Shown: positions 12,718-22,860 of the stretch, piece after piece
How positions within the stretch are numbered: the first letter of the stretch is position 1
Layout: each line of letters begins with the position of its first letter
From: Ailanthus altissimus
Taxonomy: Eukaryota; Streptophyta; Magnoliopsida; Sapindales; Simaroubaceae
DNA: 64,000 nucleotides
Assembly: GCA_946807835.1 (NCBI GenBank)
Contig: OX327695.1
Location: 24,162,501-24,226,500, forward strand
Direction: 5' to 3'
Notes under the pieces: model-generated
The model's database searches: none
Told to the model about the DNA's origin: nothing
The model's input: only the letters and a program-made list of their open reading frames with translations
Made by a program: the position numbers and the translations under genes

Positions 12718-12888
12718 AATATTAAATATTTGAAATTTATATTTAAAATTATATTTTAAAAATAATATATTAAATAAATATTAAATAATAAAATAATATA
12801 AATTTTAAAAATTATTTATTATATTTAATATTTATTTAACACATTATTTTTATAATATAATTTAAAATATTTAACATTAATCTTTAAT
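12718..12888. repeat. AT-rich inverted repeat (hairpin), MITE-like
   Basis: Two arms of roughly 60 bp are imperfect reverse complements around a short loop near 12800: the left arm contains AAATTATATTTTAAAAATAA followed by ATATTAAATAAATATT, and the right arm contains the complement of AAATTATATTATAAAAATAA followed by TGTGTTAAATAAATATT. The structure would fold into a long hairpin, as foldback MITEs do. No target duplication was identified with certainty. Confidence 0.6.
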
Positions 12889-13009
12889 ATACTTTCATAC
12901 CGCTTGAAATGTCTACTTCTAATTGATATGTTAATTATATAGAGGCTCGTATAAAACGTAAAAATCTATCAAGACCATTCAATATACCGACACATTGCTT
13001 AGAATGTTT

Positions 13010-13690
13010 ACTCTCAAAAATAGAGTAAAGCTCCCACAATATTTTTGGAGAAAAGGAACACACTGCTTGAAAAGTGTACTCCTAATCGATATAATATATA
13101 TACTAATGCACTAAGGCTTGTCTAGAATGTAGTGGTTTATCAATACCACTCTCAAAATGAAGAGCAAAACTCTCATAATATTTATTGAAAACAAAAAACA
13201 AACAAAAAAAAACTTACCCCAACAAAAAGTATCGAATCCTAGTGGGAAGAGGAACATCTACTCTTGAAAAAGGGTTAATAAAACTCTCACAATATTTATT
13301 AGAAAGACTTCCCCCAATCAAGAATTCAACCCTAGTGGAAAGAGAGGTAGATGTCTACTTGTCTAAATAGCAAAGCGCACACAGAATTTATTCGTGAAAG
13401 GACTTAACCCCAACCAAGAACTGGACCCTAGTGAGAAAAAAAATTTATTACTCCAAACAAAAACTAAATCTTAATGGGAACAGGGGCGTGCATTCCTAAA
13501 AAGGGAGAGCAAAGCTCCCACAATTAAAAAAAAAAAAGACTTTCTCTAATCAAGAATTGAGTCTTAATGAAAAGAAAATGTCTGCTCATATACTTTTATA
13601 AAGAGATAATAAAAGCTCCCCACAATATTTATTGAGGAAACATCTTGTCCCAATTAGAAATTGAATCCTAGCGAAAAAAAAAAATAGTGC
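13010..13690. repeat. degenerate tandem repeat field, unit about 110 bp
   Basis: Five to six diverged units share the same order of motifs: AGAGCAAAGCTC(C/T)CACAATA, then TTTATTGA, then a GACTT..CCCCAA.CAAGAATT segment, then GAA(C/T)CCTAGTGGGAA(G/A)AG. Clear copies of the last part lie near 13225, 13315, 13420, 13470, 13545 and 13660. No coding potential. Each unit, read on the minus strand, carries a GGTTC(G/A)A-type stretch resembling a pol III B box, so a SINE-derived origin is possible but unproven. Confidence 0.55.
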
Positions 13691-15164
13691 ACTTACGGCC
13701 CAAACATTTAGTCCACAACATGGTTAAACTTTGAATGTTTTATTCATATATTTAATAATATAAAAATAATATAGCTTAATCGAATTTTAAAAAAAAAAAA
13801 GGTAAAATCATCACTTTCCCCTATTTTAAATTGATAATATTAAACGTGCCTTTCAATATTTAGAAAGTGAATAATGAACCTTATTCAATTACATTCTTCA
13901 GGTAAAGAGAGAAGTTGACCATTGTTGAACCAAAAAAAAAAAAAAAAGTCTTTTATTCTTGATGTGTTGTATGTTATAAATGAAGAGATGAAAATAACCC
14001 TTAAAATTAGGGATGGTAACGAGGCGCAACAAGGGTGGGGAAGATTTTTTCATATCCTATTTTATTTTTTATTTAAAACTCTGTTTCTTACCTTATTTCT
14101 CAAAAACTTTAATGGGATATGAATGAAAAAATTTCATACGAGAATATCATTTTCATCTCCACCCTATTTTCTCATTTTTTTATTTATTAATTTTAAAATA
14201 ATATTTTATATTCATAAATTTTAACAATATAAAATTTTAATCTATATTATGGTTTAAAAAAGTAATGAACTAACAAATAAAAATAATATAATAATATCTT
14301 TTAATAATGTAAATAATAATAGTAAATAAATTTTAAATAAATAAATAAAATAAAAATTTTAATAATATTCTAATATTTAACATCATTAATTTTCTTATTA
14401 ATTACTTCATATTCTCATTAAAATAATAATTATTCAGCTAAAAATAAAAATATTTTCCTCGTTTACAACAAAGAAACAAAAAGTAATTTTTAAGGGTTTT
14501 TTATTATATATTTTACTTTTATTAATAAAAATACATTATTAAAGTATGTCTTAATTAATATAAATCATAAAATAAAAATTAATAAATTATTTAATATATA
14601 ATATATACTAAAATATTATATTTAATATATTTATAAAAAATAAGGTAGGAATAGGATGGGAGACTTAATCTCATCTCCGCCTTATTAATAATTTAAAAAA
14701 TAATTTTTTTTTTATACTCTACTTTATTTTAACAAAAATTAATTACCACATTCTCATCCCATTTGAAGCGGGCCTCTGGAATCCCCATCTCTGCAGGTAT
14801 TTTGCTATTCTTACTTAAAGTTTTGTTATTATATACTTCTTATATCCTAGTATAATTATTGCAATAATTTTAAAATTTTCAATGATGTCATTAATTTTTT
14901 ATTTATATTTTTTTTAGAACTACAATAATATTATTCAAAGTGATGAGTTTGTGTTTATTCGTTCCGACATGTTATTAATGTAATAATAATTATTTTTATT
15001 ATTCCCATCACCTAAAATTCATGAAATACATACAAATTGATTTCAACAAAAATTCACCACCATAAGAACAGATCTACAAACAAAATATTAAATTTTCATT
15101 TAATTACACAACGAATTATAGCAACTAGAGTTGCATATCACAAAAAAAAAAGTTGCAAATCGGG
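13691..15164. other. AT-rich intergenic DNA without recognisable genes
   Basis: Very AT-rich with poly(A) runs (for example near 13790 and 13932). Two short stretches of higher complexity around 14005-14160 and 14640-14800 share an AAT(C/G)CCCATCTC-like theme and look like decayed repeat ends. No conserved coding sequence was seen. Confidence 0.4.
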
Positions 15165-15330
15165 CCTCAATATTCAAACGAAGGCCGGCAATGGTTAGTA
15201 TTGCCACCGCGAGCCTTGCATGACCACGCGAGCGTGGGGCGAGGCCATTCAAGCGACCGCAAGAGTGCCTTGCGATGACCACGAGTTTCCACCGCAAGTC
15301 TTCGCATGGCCACTGTAAGAGTTGTGCGCA
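15165..15330. repeat. GC-rich island with internal near-repeats
   Basis: A ~165-bp GC-rich block in very AT-rich surroundings, with variants of GCCACCGCGAGCCTTGCATG and GACCACGCGAGCGTGG, then GACCGCAAGAGTGCCTTGCG and GACCACGAGTTTCCACCGCA. It resembles a short diverged minisatellite with a period of roughly 30-35 bp. The identity of the source element is not known to me. Confidence 0.4.
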
Positions 15331-15374
15331 CTACACTCTCTAATTGATGGCCACCACATAGAGCGATGATTTTT

Positions 15375-15601
15375 TTTAAAAAGTATTGTTATATTTATAT
15401 AATTAGTATGCAAATTTTGTTCTTTAATCAGCATACTTTGTATCATAATTGATGTAGTATTTGATGTATTCATTTTTAATTATTATTTTATAACTACTGT
15501 ATTAATAAAAAATAAAAAATCAACAACTTAATAAGTAGTAGTTACTAATTGATAATATATTAGTTGAGATACAAATATAAGTATAACATTACTCTTTAAA
15601 A
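15375..15601. mobile_element. MITE copy A (TIR about 35 bp)
   Basis: Begins with a TTTAAAAAGTATTGTTATAT..ATAATTAGTATGCAAA segment and ends with GATACAAATATAAGTATAAC followed by ATTACTCTTTAAA, the approximate reverse complement. About 225 bp, non-coding. The internal segment (TTGATGTAGTATTTGATGTA, then AAAAATAAAAAATCAACAAC) is shared with copies C and D. Confidence 0.65.
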
Positions 15602-15690
15602 AAGTGTAATGCTACATTTACATAATTAGGATACAAACTAATATAGTAACAAAAATTATCAATTTATAAATGAGATAGAGTGACGGTTTC
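15602..15690. mobile_element. MITE copy B, truncated
   Basis: Starts with the same terminal sequence as copy D (GTGTAATGCTACATTTACAT, then AATTAGGATACAAACTAATA) but stops after about 90 bp where copy C begins. This looks like truncation by insertion of C. Confidence 0.5.
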
Positions 15691-15933
15691 TTTAAAGAGT
15701 AATGATATACTTATATAATTAGTATGCAAACTTTGTATCCCAACTAGCGTGTGTTGTAGTTTGTACCCCAATTAGCGTATGTTATATCATAATTGATGTA
15801 GTATTTGATATATTTATAACTTCTACATTAATAATAAAAAATAAAAAGTCAATAACTATTTGACAAGTGGTAGTTACCAATTGGTAATACATAAGTTGAG
15901 ATGCAAATGTAAGTATAGTATTATTCTTTAGAA
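15691..15933. mobile_element. MITE copy C, full length
   Basis: TIRs: TTTAAAGAGTAATGATATAC..ATAATTAGTATGCAAAC at the left, and GATGCAAATGTAAGTATAGT followed by ATTATTCTTTA at the right. About 243 bp. The interior is close to copy A and has no open frame of note. Confidence 0.65.
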
Positions 15934-16142
15934 AAGCGTAGTGCTACACTTACATAATTAGGATCCAAACTAATATAGTATTTAATGTGATCTATTATTG
16001 ATTAGTATTATATAACTACTATATTAATAATAAATAAAAAGTCAACAACTATTTGACAAGTGATAGTCACCAATTGGTGATACATCAATTAAGATACAAA
16101 TTTTATTTTCCAACTATATAAGTGAAGTGCTTCTCTTTCTTA
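15931..16142. mobile_element. MITE copy D
   Basis: Left end GAAAAGCGTAGTGCTACACT, then TACATAATTAGGATCCAAAC; right end GATACAAATTTTATTTTCCA, then ACTATATAAGTGAAGTGCTT and CTCTTTCTTA, the approximate reverse complement. About 210 bp, sharing the internal AAAAAGTCAACAACTATTTG segment with copy C. Confidence 0.6.
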
Positions 16143-19100
16143 AAAAATAATGTTAATAAAACAACAAAAAAAAACTAATTGGTACTGAGATAATGACCAA
16201 CACAAGACTCAAATTTCCCTAATCATTAACCACGATTCACATACACAATTAATAACATAAATAAAATAAAAGGTGGGCAACTCAAGAGAAAGGTGAATTA
16301 GGTATTTAAAATATTAATGCCCCAAAATGAGTGATTTATGCAAAACTAATATATAAGAAAATTTAACAACAAATAATTGCAATAAATAAGATGATAAAGT
16401 ATAGAGATGATTGTATTCAGGTGTTTACATTGTTCAATACTCCACACGTTATATATTTATGCATCAAGTAATTTGTTTTGAGGATTCAACAAAGTTTGCC
16501 TTAAATCAAGGTAAAAAATGGATACACTTAACTTTTAAGTTATAAAAAAAAAATTTACAACAAATTAATTTTTAAAGTACTAATATATTATAACTCTTAC
16601 AATGTATATGTATATCCCTCAACTCTCAAAGTATTTTTTACAAACACTTGAATAAATCAAATGTAAGGATTGACATGATAAAAATAATTTAAACTCTTAA
16701 ATAAGTGAATAAGAGGGTTTTAGTAGAATGAGGGCTTAAGGATGTTAATGTGTGATGTTTTGATGTATTTTGAACATCATTGAATAAGATATTTATAAAT
16801 AAATGAGAACACTAGTCATTGGAGCTCATTTCTGGGTGTTAAAAAAAATTCAAAAAAATATAAAATTGGTTCTACTAGTTTGAAATTCAACCAGTTTAAT
16901 TCTATTTAAATCGATCTCAAACCGTGCAATTGCTTTTTTCACTTTTTATGCTATGCATGTTTGAATAATTTTATCATAACTTTTCGTAAACAACTCTAAA
17001 TTGACTTTTATAAATTTTTTTAAAAAGTTAACCTAATTATTTTTCTAATAACATCAAGTTTGTATACATATTTTGTCTCATAAAGTACTAGTATAATTTT
17101 CAAATGCCCTTATAATTTATTAAAATCTTGAAGTTCTAAAGTTATCATGAGTACTTTACTTGCTTATAAAATGTCTCATTTATGTTTTTAAATCTTATGT
17201 CTAATAGATTAATATAATACAATTAACATGAAATTTGTTATCATCAAAATTTTAATTCATATGACTAAAAAGCCAACAAAAAGAACAATGATTTATAATA
17301 GTTTGACTCAATCAAAACTTACATTCACTCTCTAAACTTATCGAGAGCTCTCAAATGAACTATAATATGTGAAGGTTACAGGGAGTTATAGCCAAGATTA
17401 TAATGGTTACAGTAATCTTGGAAAGCTTCAACAATTGCAACTTAACATCTCAAAGATCTCAATAAAAAACCCAAAAAAAAAAAAAAAAAAGAATCTCCTC
17501 AACACACAAGACCCCTTTACATATTGTGTTGATCACTCCCCTTCCGAATCTATTATTCTCTCTTTACACCCTATCTTTTGTTTTGTTTATGTTGTTTTAA
17601 AGAAGAAAGAAAAATATTTACAAGGGCAAGAAAAAATTGTTTCCATCAAGCTACACAATGCTCTCTAAAACGACGTCGTTTGCTTTTCTTGAGCTTGTAG
17701 TATTTACAATAAGAAGCGAAATGTGCGGTTTCAATATTCAATCTATAAAATATTGTTACAACCCTTTGATTTTGCCTTAAGTACTTTCGAACCAACAAAT
17801 GTCTTGTATCTTGTGAAATACTGGGGAAATATTCATAAGGGTTTTTTGTGTGTATATTTTACATAAAGAATTAAGGGCATTTGAGAGATGGTTAAACTCA
17901 AATTTCTCCACGAAAACATCAACAAGTCGATTGAAAAGGCAGTATATTATTGAACAGAATCTCCTTTATCCTTATCCAAACCATGCAATATCAATTATTA
18001 AATTTATAATTATTAAAAATTGTGTTCTAAATATATGTACTCATACTATTTTTATAAAATAAATAAAATTATAATTTTGTACTTGAATTGTGTACATCAA
18101 TTCTGGGTTTATTGTAATGATTATGTTATAAATATCACAAAATTTTGAGTTTATTTATGTGACAATAACTTTAACATATAATTGTTATATATAAGAGGAT
18201 TAAAGTTATGGATAATAAATAATAAAAAAGGTTTGTAATAAATTAATTAAAGTTTAAAATCTTCAATTAAATATTATTGGTACAGTCATAAATATTGAGA
18301 ATGTGATAATTTTATACGGATCACTAATGTAGTAACATTATAGTGGAGACACTTTATATAATATGATTATATAGGACTAGATTAGACGTAATTTGAATTC
18401 TTATAAAAAATGTTGTCGTTAAATAAGAATTCACAATATGACAACTGATGATCATATGCAGATCAACCTTAATCATGAATGATTATAAAGTTCTGTTTGT
18501 ATAACTGTGTCGTTTGAGATAATCGTTACAGTTTGTCACAAAAAATACTAAAAATTTGTATTTTGGTAGCACAATAACATAAGTAGTTGAGAATGTGATT
18601 TACAAATATGAAATTCATAAGTTATAAAAAAAGTTTCCTTAAGTATTAATTTTAAAACTAAACATATAAAGCGTTCAATTTGTAATAAGTTTACAAATAA
18701 CTATTCACTAATGAATTAATGGTACTTAAGAATAAAAAAATAATTAAATGGGCAAAACAATAATTTAACATAACTCTACTTATTAACCATTTATGAAGGA
18801 TTAAATTGCATGTAGTTATTAAATCAATAGATTACTTTAAGTTTTTTAAATAAATTATATCTACAATTTTAATACTACAATTCTAAATTTTTAGAGAAAT
18901 AATACTAGAATTAATAAATTAGATTAATTGATTAAAGAGTTTAAATTAATTGTCTAAAGTTCATTGGAGCTTGAAATTGTAGGTCTAAGTCTCTAATACC
19001 ATTCTTTAATTATTACAGATTTACAGTGAATAAATAAAAGAGATTGTGTTATTATATAAATTATTTATGTCTAGATTATAATTAATTAATTGAGATAATA

Positions 19101-19360
19101 TTTTATCTAATAATATAATATTTAATTTGAGAGATTAAAAACTTAAGGATAATTTATGAAATTATCAAAGAGATTTGTTCTAAATTAACGGATAAAATTT
19201 CAAAGATAATAATTAAAATTATTTAAAAGATTTTTTCTCTCCTCGTCGTAGGGGAACACGTCTAATACAGAAGAATTTCTTTTGTGTTGAACGTGTATCT
19301 TTGCTCAAAAAGAAGAGAGATTTTATCTTATAATTTTTCTGTTGTAGAAATTAATTTTGA
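16143..19360. other. AT-rich intergenic DNA, no gene seen
   Basis: No frame resembles a known protein. The stretch 16260-16560 (GGTGAATTAGGTATTTAAAA and following) looks like the remains of a dispersed repeat. A poly(A) run lies at 17472-17491. The rest is AT-rich with many short direct repeats. Confidence 0.4.
17668..17681. promoter_or_regulatory. perfect 14-bp palindrome AAACGACGTCGTTT
   Basis: The 14-mer reads identically on both strands and contains a GACGTC C-box core, a binding site type for plant bZIP factors. No gene was found close on either side, so the role is open; it could mark the promoter of a lost gene or a transposon end. Confidence 0.35.
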
Positions 19361-19364
19361 TTAA

Positions 19365-19495
19365 ATTTTTTTTTTTGAATGAGAGGATTACAATATTTTT
19401 CAGCATTTCCGCACCACCTAGGAGGGAGGGGGGGTTGAATCCAGGTGGAGATGTGAGACCTTGGGGGGCTCAGCCAAATTTTAAAAAGTTAAAAT
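19365..19495. repeat. SINE-like or other short dispersed-repeat fragment
   Basis: A locally G-rich block in AT-rich DNA containing GGGGGGGTTGAATCCAGGTG, then GAGATGTGAGACCTTGGGGG and GCTCAGCCAA, preceded by a T run. GGTTGAATCC resembles a pol III B box. The A box and target duplications are not clear, so the class is tentative. Confidence 0.3.
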
Positions 19496-21770
19496 TGAAA
19501 GTTTTACAACATCAAAATACTAGGTATTATATGTGAACCAAAGAGATTGAGACTCTCTTTGGTTCACGCTTTTATCCCCTTTTTTAGGGATATAATTATT
19601 TAAATAATTAATTAATAAACATTATTAATTATTTTATTCAATTCAATTAAAAGATTTTTTTTAATTGAATTATGGTAAAAGAAAGAGATAAGAAAAAGAA
19701 AAGATACACACGCATAACACAAAATATGTGAATGTTTTTGGAAGCCACTCTTTCATTCATTGTGATACAAGAGGTTTTGTTAAAAATTTTTATATTCTTT
19801 AAAAAAACTCAGGTAAGGATTTAAAATATATTCTAAATTCATATATATATATATTTTATTAAACATTTAACTATATATTCATACAAATTAGATTAAAAAA
19901 AAATATTTTAATCTAAAAAATTCTTTTTGTATCAATTTTCTCAGTCAAAAAGTTTTAAAACTCCAACAATAATTCCTTTTGCATAATAATACATTGTAGC
20001 CATGCATGTGAAGAAGCTAAGAATTAGTGATGCATTATGCATACCCACTGTAATCTTCATTGTATTTAGTCCTGAAACTGACTGAACAAAAGTCGCAATA
20101 CGCGCATCCAAAAACTTCAATGATAAGAATGTTATGTCACCTCGTTATGTTCCAGCCTACCCGGGAAATTGACAGCACATGCTTTATTAAAAGTACATAT
20201 TAGAAACCACTTCAATACTTTGGTGTTTCACACTTCCTGTTCCTGAGGGTTCAAGTCTCTTATACGGCTTAAGCTTCAATATCCAAACCAGACTCTTTTA
20301 GCTTTTTTGATTCTAAGCCACAATAACATTCATTATGGCTATCCACTTAAACATTAGCTTAGAACATGCACTATTTATGACAAACAAATTCAGCTAACTA
20401 AACTTGAAACCATTTGAAAAACAATTGGAAAGAAAATAATGATGAGAGAGCTGCTAAGACTGAGAATAACATAAACAGACGGTTTACAAAGTTATTGTTT
20501 AGAAATTCCATTTTATCTCGGTCAAATTTTCCTATATGGGTTGAGGAATTTTCCATGTTAAAGTACAATTATTAGGAGCTTTGTCATGATTTGATATGTC
20601 GACTGGACCAAGTAAAAATTTCGTTTGAAATCGAACTACTACTTTGCCATCTTTGCAGAGTAGATAATCCAGTACTGTACTAGCTAGCATATGCGCACAC
20701 CCACCGTGTTCTTAAAATTTAAAGCAGATTCCAAATTTCCAGTTAGTCAGAAAAAACCCTGAAGTATATATTTTAAAGCTCAATGAACCGTATTTTATAC
20801 ATCTTGAAATTTTAATCTTTAATATCTATAACCAGCTGTAAAATTTTGCAAGCTGTGATTGGAAAAACAAAAGACAATTGTATGTGTTCACCTACCTTAC
20901 AGGGTTGGCATGATGGCATGATGCGAAAAGGTTCCAGTTCCACAACAATGGTGAAAGAATATTTGTATCAAACTATCCAATAGTGTTCTTACTCCCAGAA
21001 TATTTTTCAAAACAATCCGTGAAAAAAAAAAGGCAAGACAAAGGTAAAAAGAAACCAAATACAGAGAAAAATGTGCTAGAAAAAACCAAGCAGTACTCCT
21101 GCCAATGAATCAAAACAAGAAATAGATAACAACCTATTTTAGATGACTGAGACTTTTCTCTGGAGGAAGATGAGTAGCAGTGAGCTTGAGAATGGCAGTT
21201 TAGTTTTCTTGCAGAGCTGAAAAGAAACATACTACATTGAAAATCAAATTTAATCTTGTCTCTACAATTTCCATATGAATTTTGCAATAATGATGTTAAT
21301 ATTTGGTTTAGGTAGGTTACAAAAATCGATTTTCCAATTATATATACATACAAAACTCCAGCCACAATGCTCATAGTTCATATCAATCCTGAATGATAGG
21401 CGATGTCGAAAATTATTTTTGTGAGAAAATATGGTGTTAAAAGCATCTAACATTGAAGGAAGGTTGTGTGATGAAGCAAGTAAATACAAAGTGGTTCAGT
21501 ATACAATGTTGCACCAAAACAAAAGTACACGCAGACATACAGATCAGTTTCTGCAGCCATGCCCACAGCCCACTGCACATAAATGGTACATAAACAACCA
21601 AACCACATGCTATTTTCTAATGTGAAAAAGAAAGTAATATAGTTATGTTTCTTCTAATATCATTCCTAATTCTTAAAGTCTCCACACTGATCAGTAGTAA
21701 TTAACTAAGAACCAATATATATTTTAAAAAAAAAAAGGACAAGGAAATAGAGACGAACACAGATGACAGA
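19496..21770. other. intergenic DNA downstream of the Dof gene
   Basis: 19500-20000 is AT-rich and repeat-like. 20000-21770 is more balanced in composition and may include the Dof 3' UTR, but I see no conserved protein in any frame and no RNA gene. Confidence 0.35.
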
Positions 21771-22574
21771 TCATTTGAGACCATTTCTGGAAGTAGAAAT
21801 TGCCAGATCAGCCAATGGAAAGCAATCTGCACCAACAAACCCAGTAGTGGCTTCTCCACTCTCAAACTGCCATATGTTCCCCATTCCACCTGCACCACCG
21901 GCAACGCCGCCACCATTAGCACCAACACCACCATCTCCCATGGTAGCAGCTAAACCGAAGACCCCTCTCCCGAGCCCACCAAAACCCACATCGCCCACAA
22001 ACCCAGACCCAATTCCAAGCCCAAACCCGCCCAAAGCCAAGAACCCCGGTCCCTGAGGACTCAATAAAGAAGCAAAACTCGCACTGCCATTGTTACCCTT
22101 CATGTTACCACCACCACCACAGAACTGCGCAGAGGGTCCCTGAAAGGGCACCAAAACAGGAGTTGCGTGCAAAGGGTAATCTTGATGAGCAGTGCTAACA
22201 CTGCTGGCAGAGACAGTGCCGCTGGTAGCAGTACTACTCACACCGGAAGTAACAGTACGACAACGTTTGGCATTCTTGCGTGTTCCACCACCAACAGGAA
22301 TGTCCCTGAGAGTGCCACCCTGAGTCCAATAGCGGCGGCAGGACTTGCAGAAGTGACGAGGCTGAGAGAAGTTATAGTTGTTGTAGTAACAGAACTTGGT
22401 GTTGGTCGAGTCACAACGTGGGCAAGGAAGTTGCTCTTGTTCGGGTGCTGGTGCTGCAGCTCCGGGATTCTTGCTCGCTCTCTTGTTACTGCCGTAACTG
22501 TTGTTGCTATTGTTATGGTTAAGGTTGTTGATAATTTCACTTGAGTCTGTCGGCATTTCTGTTGATATTGGCAA
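21771..22574 (-). CDS. Dof zinc-finger transcription factor, 267 aa
   Basis: Single-exon frame. Residues ~50-100 form a complete Dof domain: [20 protein letters not shown], then [17 protein letters not shown] and a [10 protein letters not shown] basic end, with the four zinc cysteines in CX2C-X21-CX2C spacing. Dof proteins bind AAAG cores and are specific to plants and green algae. The N-terminus is Asn/Ser-rich. The C-terminal half is Gly-rich ([28 protein letters not shown]) with a short aromatic/acidic motif NIWQFESGE and an end [12 protein letters not shown]; such tails act in activation or protein contact. I cannot assign a numbered Arabidopsis orthologue safely. A second ATG six codons downstream (MPTD) is possible; the first is taken because it is open and in good context. 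Confidence 0.93.
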   Translation of the reverse strand: MPISTEMPTDSSEIINNLNHNNSNNSYGSNKRASKNPGAAAPAPEQEQLPCPRCDSTNTKFCYYNNYNFSQPRHFCKSCRRYWTQGGTLRDIPVGGGTRKNAKRCRTVTSGVSSTATSGTVSASSVSTAHQDYPLHATPVLVPFQGPSAQFCGGGGNMKGNNGSASFASLLSPQGPGFLALGGFGLGIGSGFVGDVGFGGLGRGVFGLAATMGDGGVGANGGGVAGGAGGMGNIWQFESGEATTGFVGADCFPLADLAISTSRNGLK

Positions 22575-22760
22575 GAGTTTTTGGTAGTGTTAATTGTTAA
22601 AGAAGGGAACTGAGAAAGTGGTTTTGTTTTCTGGGTTGTTATTTGGGGGAAGTGAAGATGGGAATTTATGGAGATTATAGAGAGAGTAGTGAGTGAGTGA
22701 ATGAGTGAGAGAGAGTGGAGAGAGGAAAGAATCTGAAACACGTTCTGAGGCTTATATGAT
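22575..22760 (-). promoter_or_regulatory. pyrimidine-rich 5' leader of the Dof gene
   Basis: Read on the coding strand, 22660-22735 is a CT/CTCA-rich tract (on plus: GAGAGAGAGTGGAGAGAGG and GTGAGTGAGTGAATGAGTGA). Pyrimidine-rich 5' leaders and GAGA-type promoter repeats are common in plant regulatory genes. A GTGGCGCGGGGGGGGC block lies just upstream at about 22845-22860. Confidence 0.45.
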
Positions 22761-22860
22761 CAGAGAGTGAACAGGCTTTTTACAGTGTTTTGTTGGGAAC
22801 AAGACAACAATTCAGTCGGCTCTACAACAGCAACAGCAACAGGAGGTGGCGCGGGGGGGG

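Noticed and set aside
13225..13330. Possible tRNA gene from GAATCCTAG/GAACCCTAG-like T-arm sequence
   Set aside because: No cloverleaf: acceptor stem, D arm and anticodon stem are absent; the motif recurs as part of a repeat.
20973..21625. Several 60-130-codon frames downstream of the Dof gene
   Set aside because: No recognisable domain, no splice-compatible neighbours, and overlapping frames on both strands; treated as 3' or intergenic sequence.
22167..22741. Thr/Ser-rich frames overlapping the Dof gene in other frames
   Set aside because: Shadows of the Dof coding sequence and its leader.
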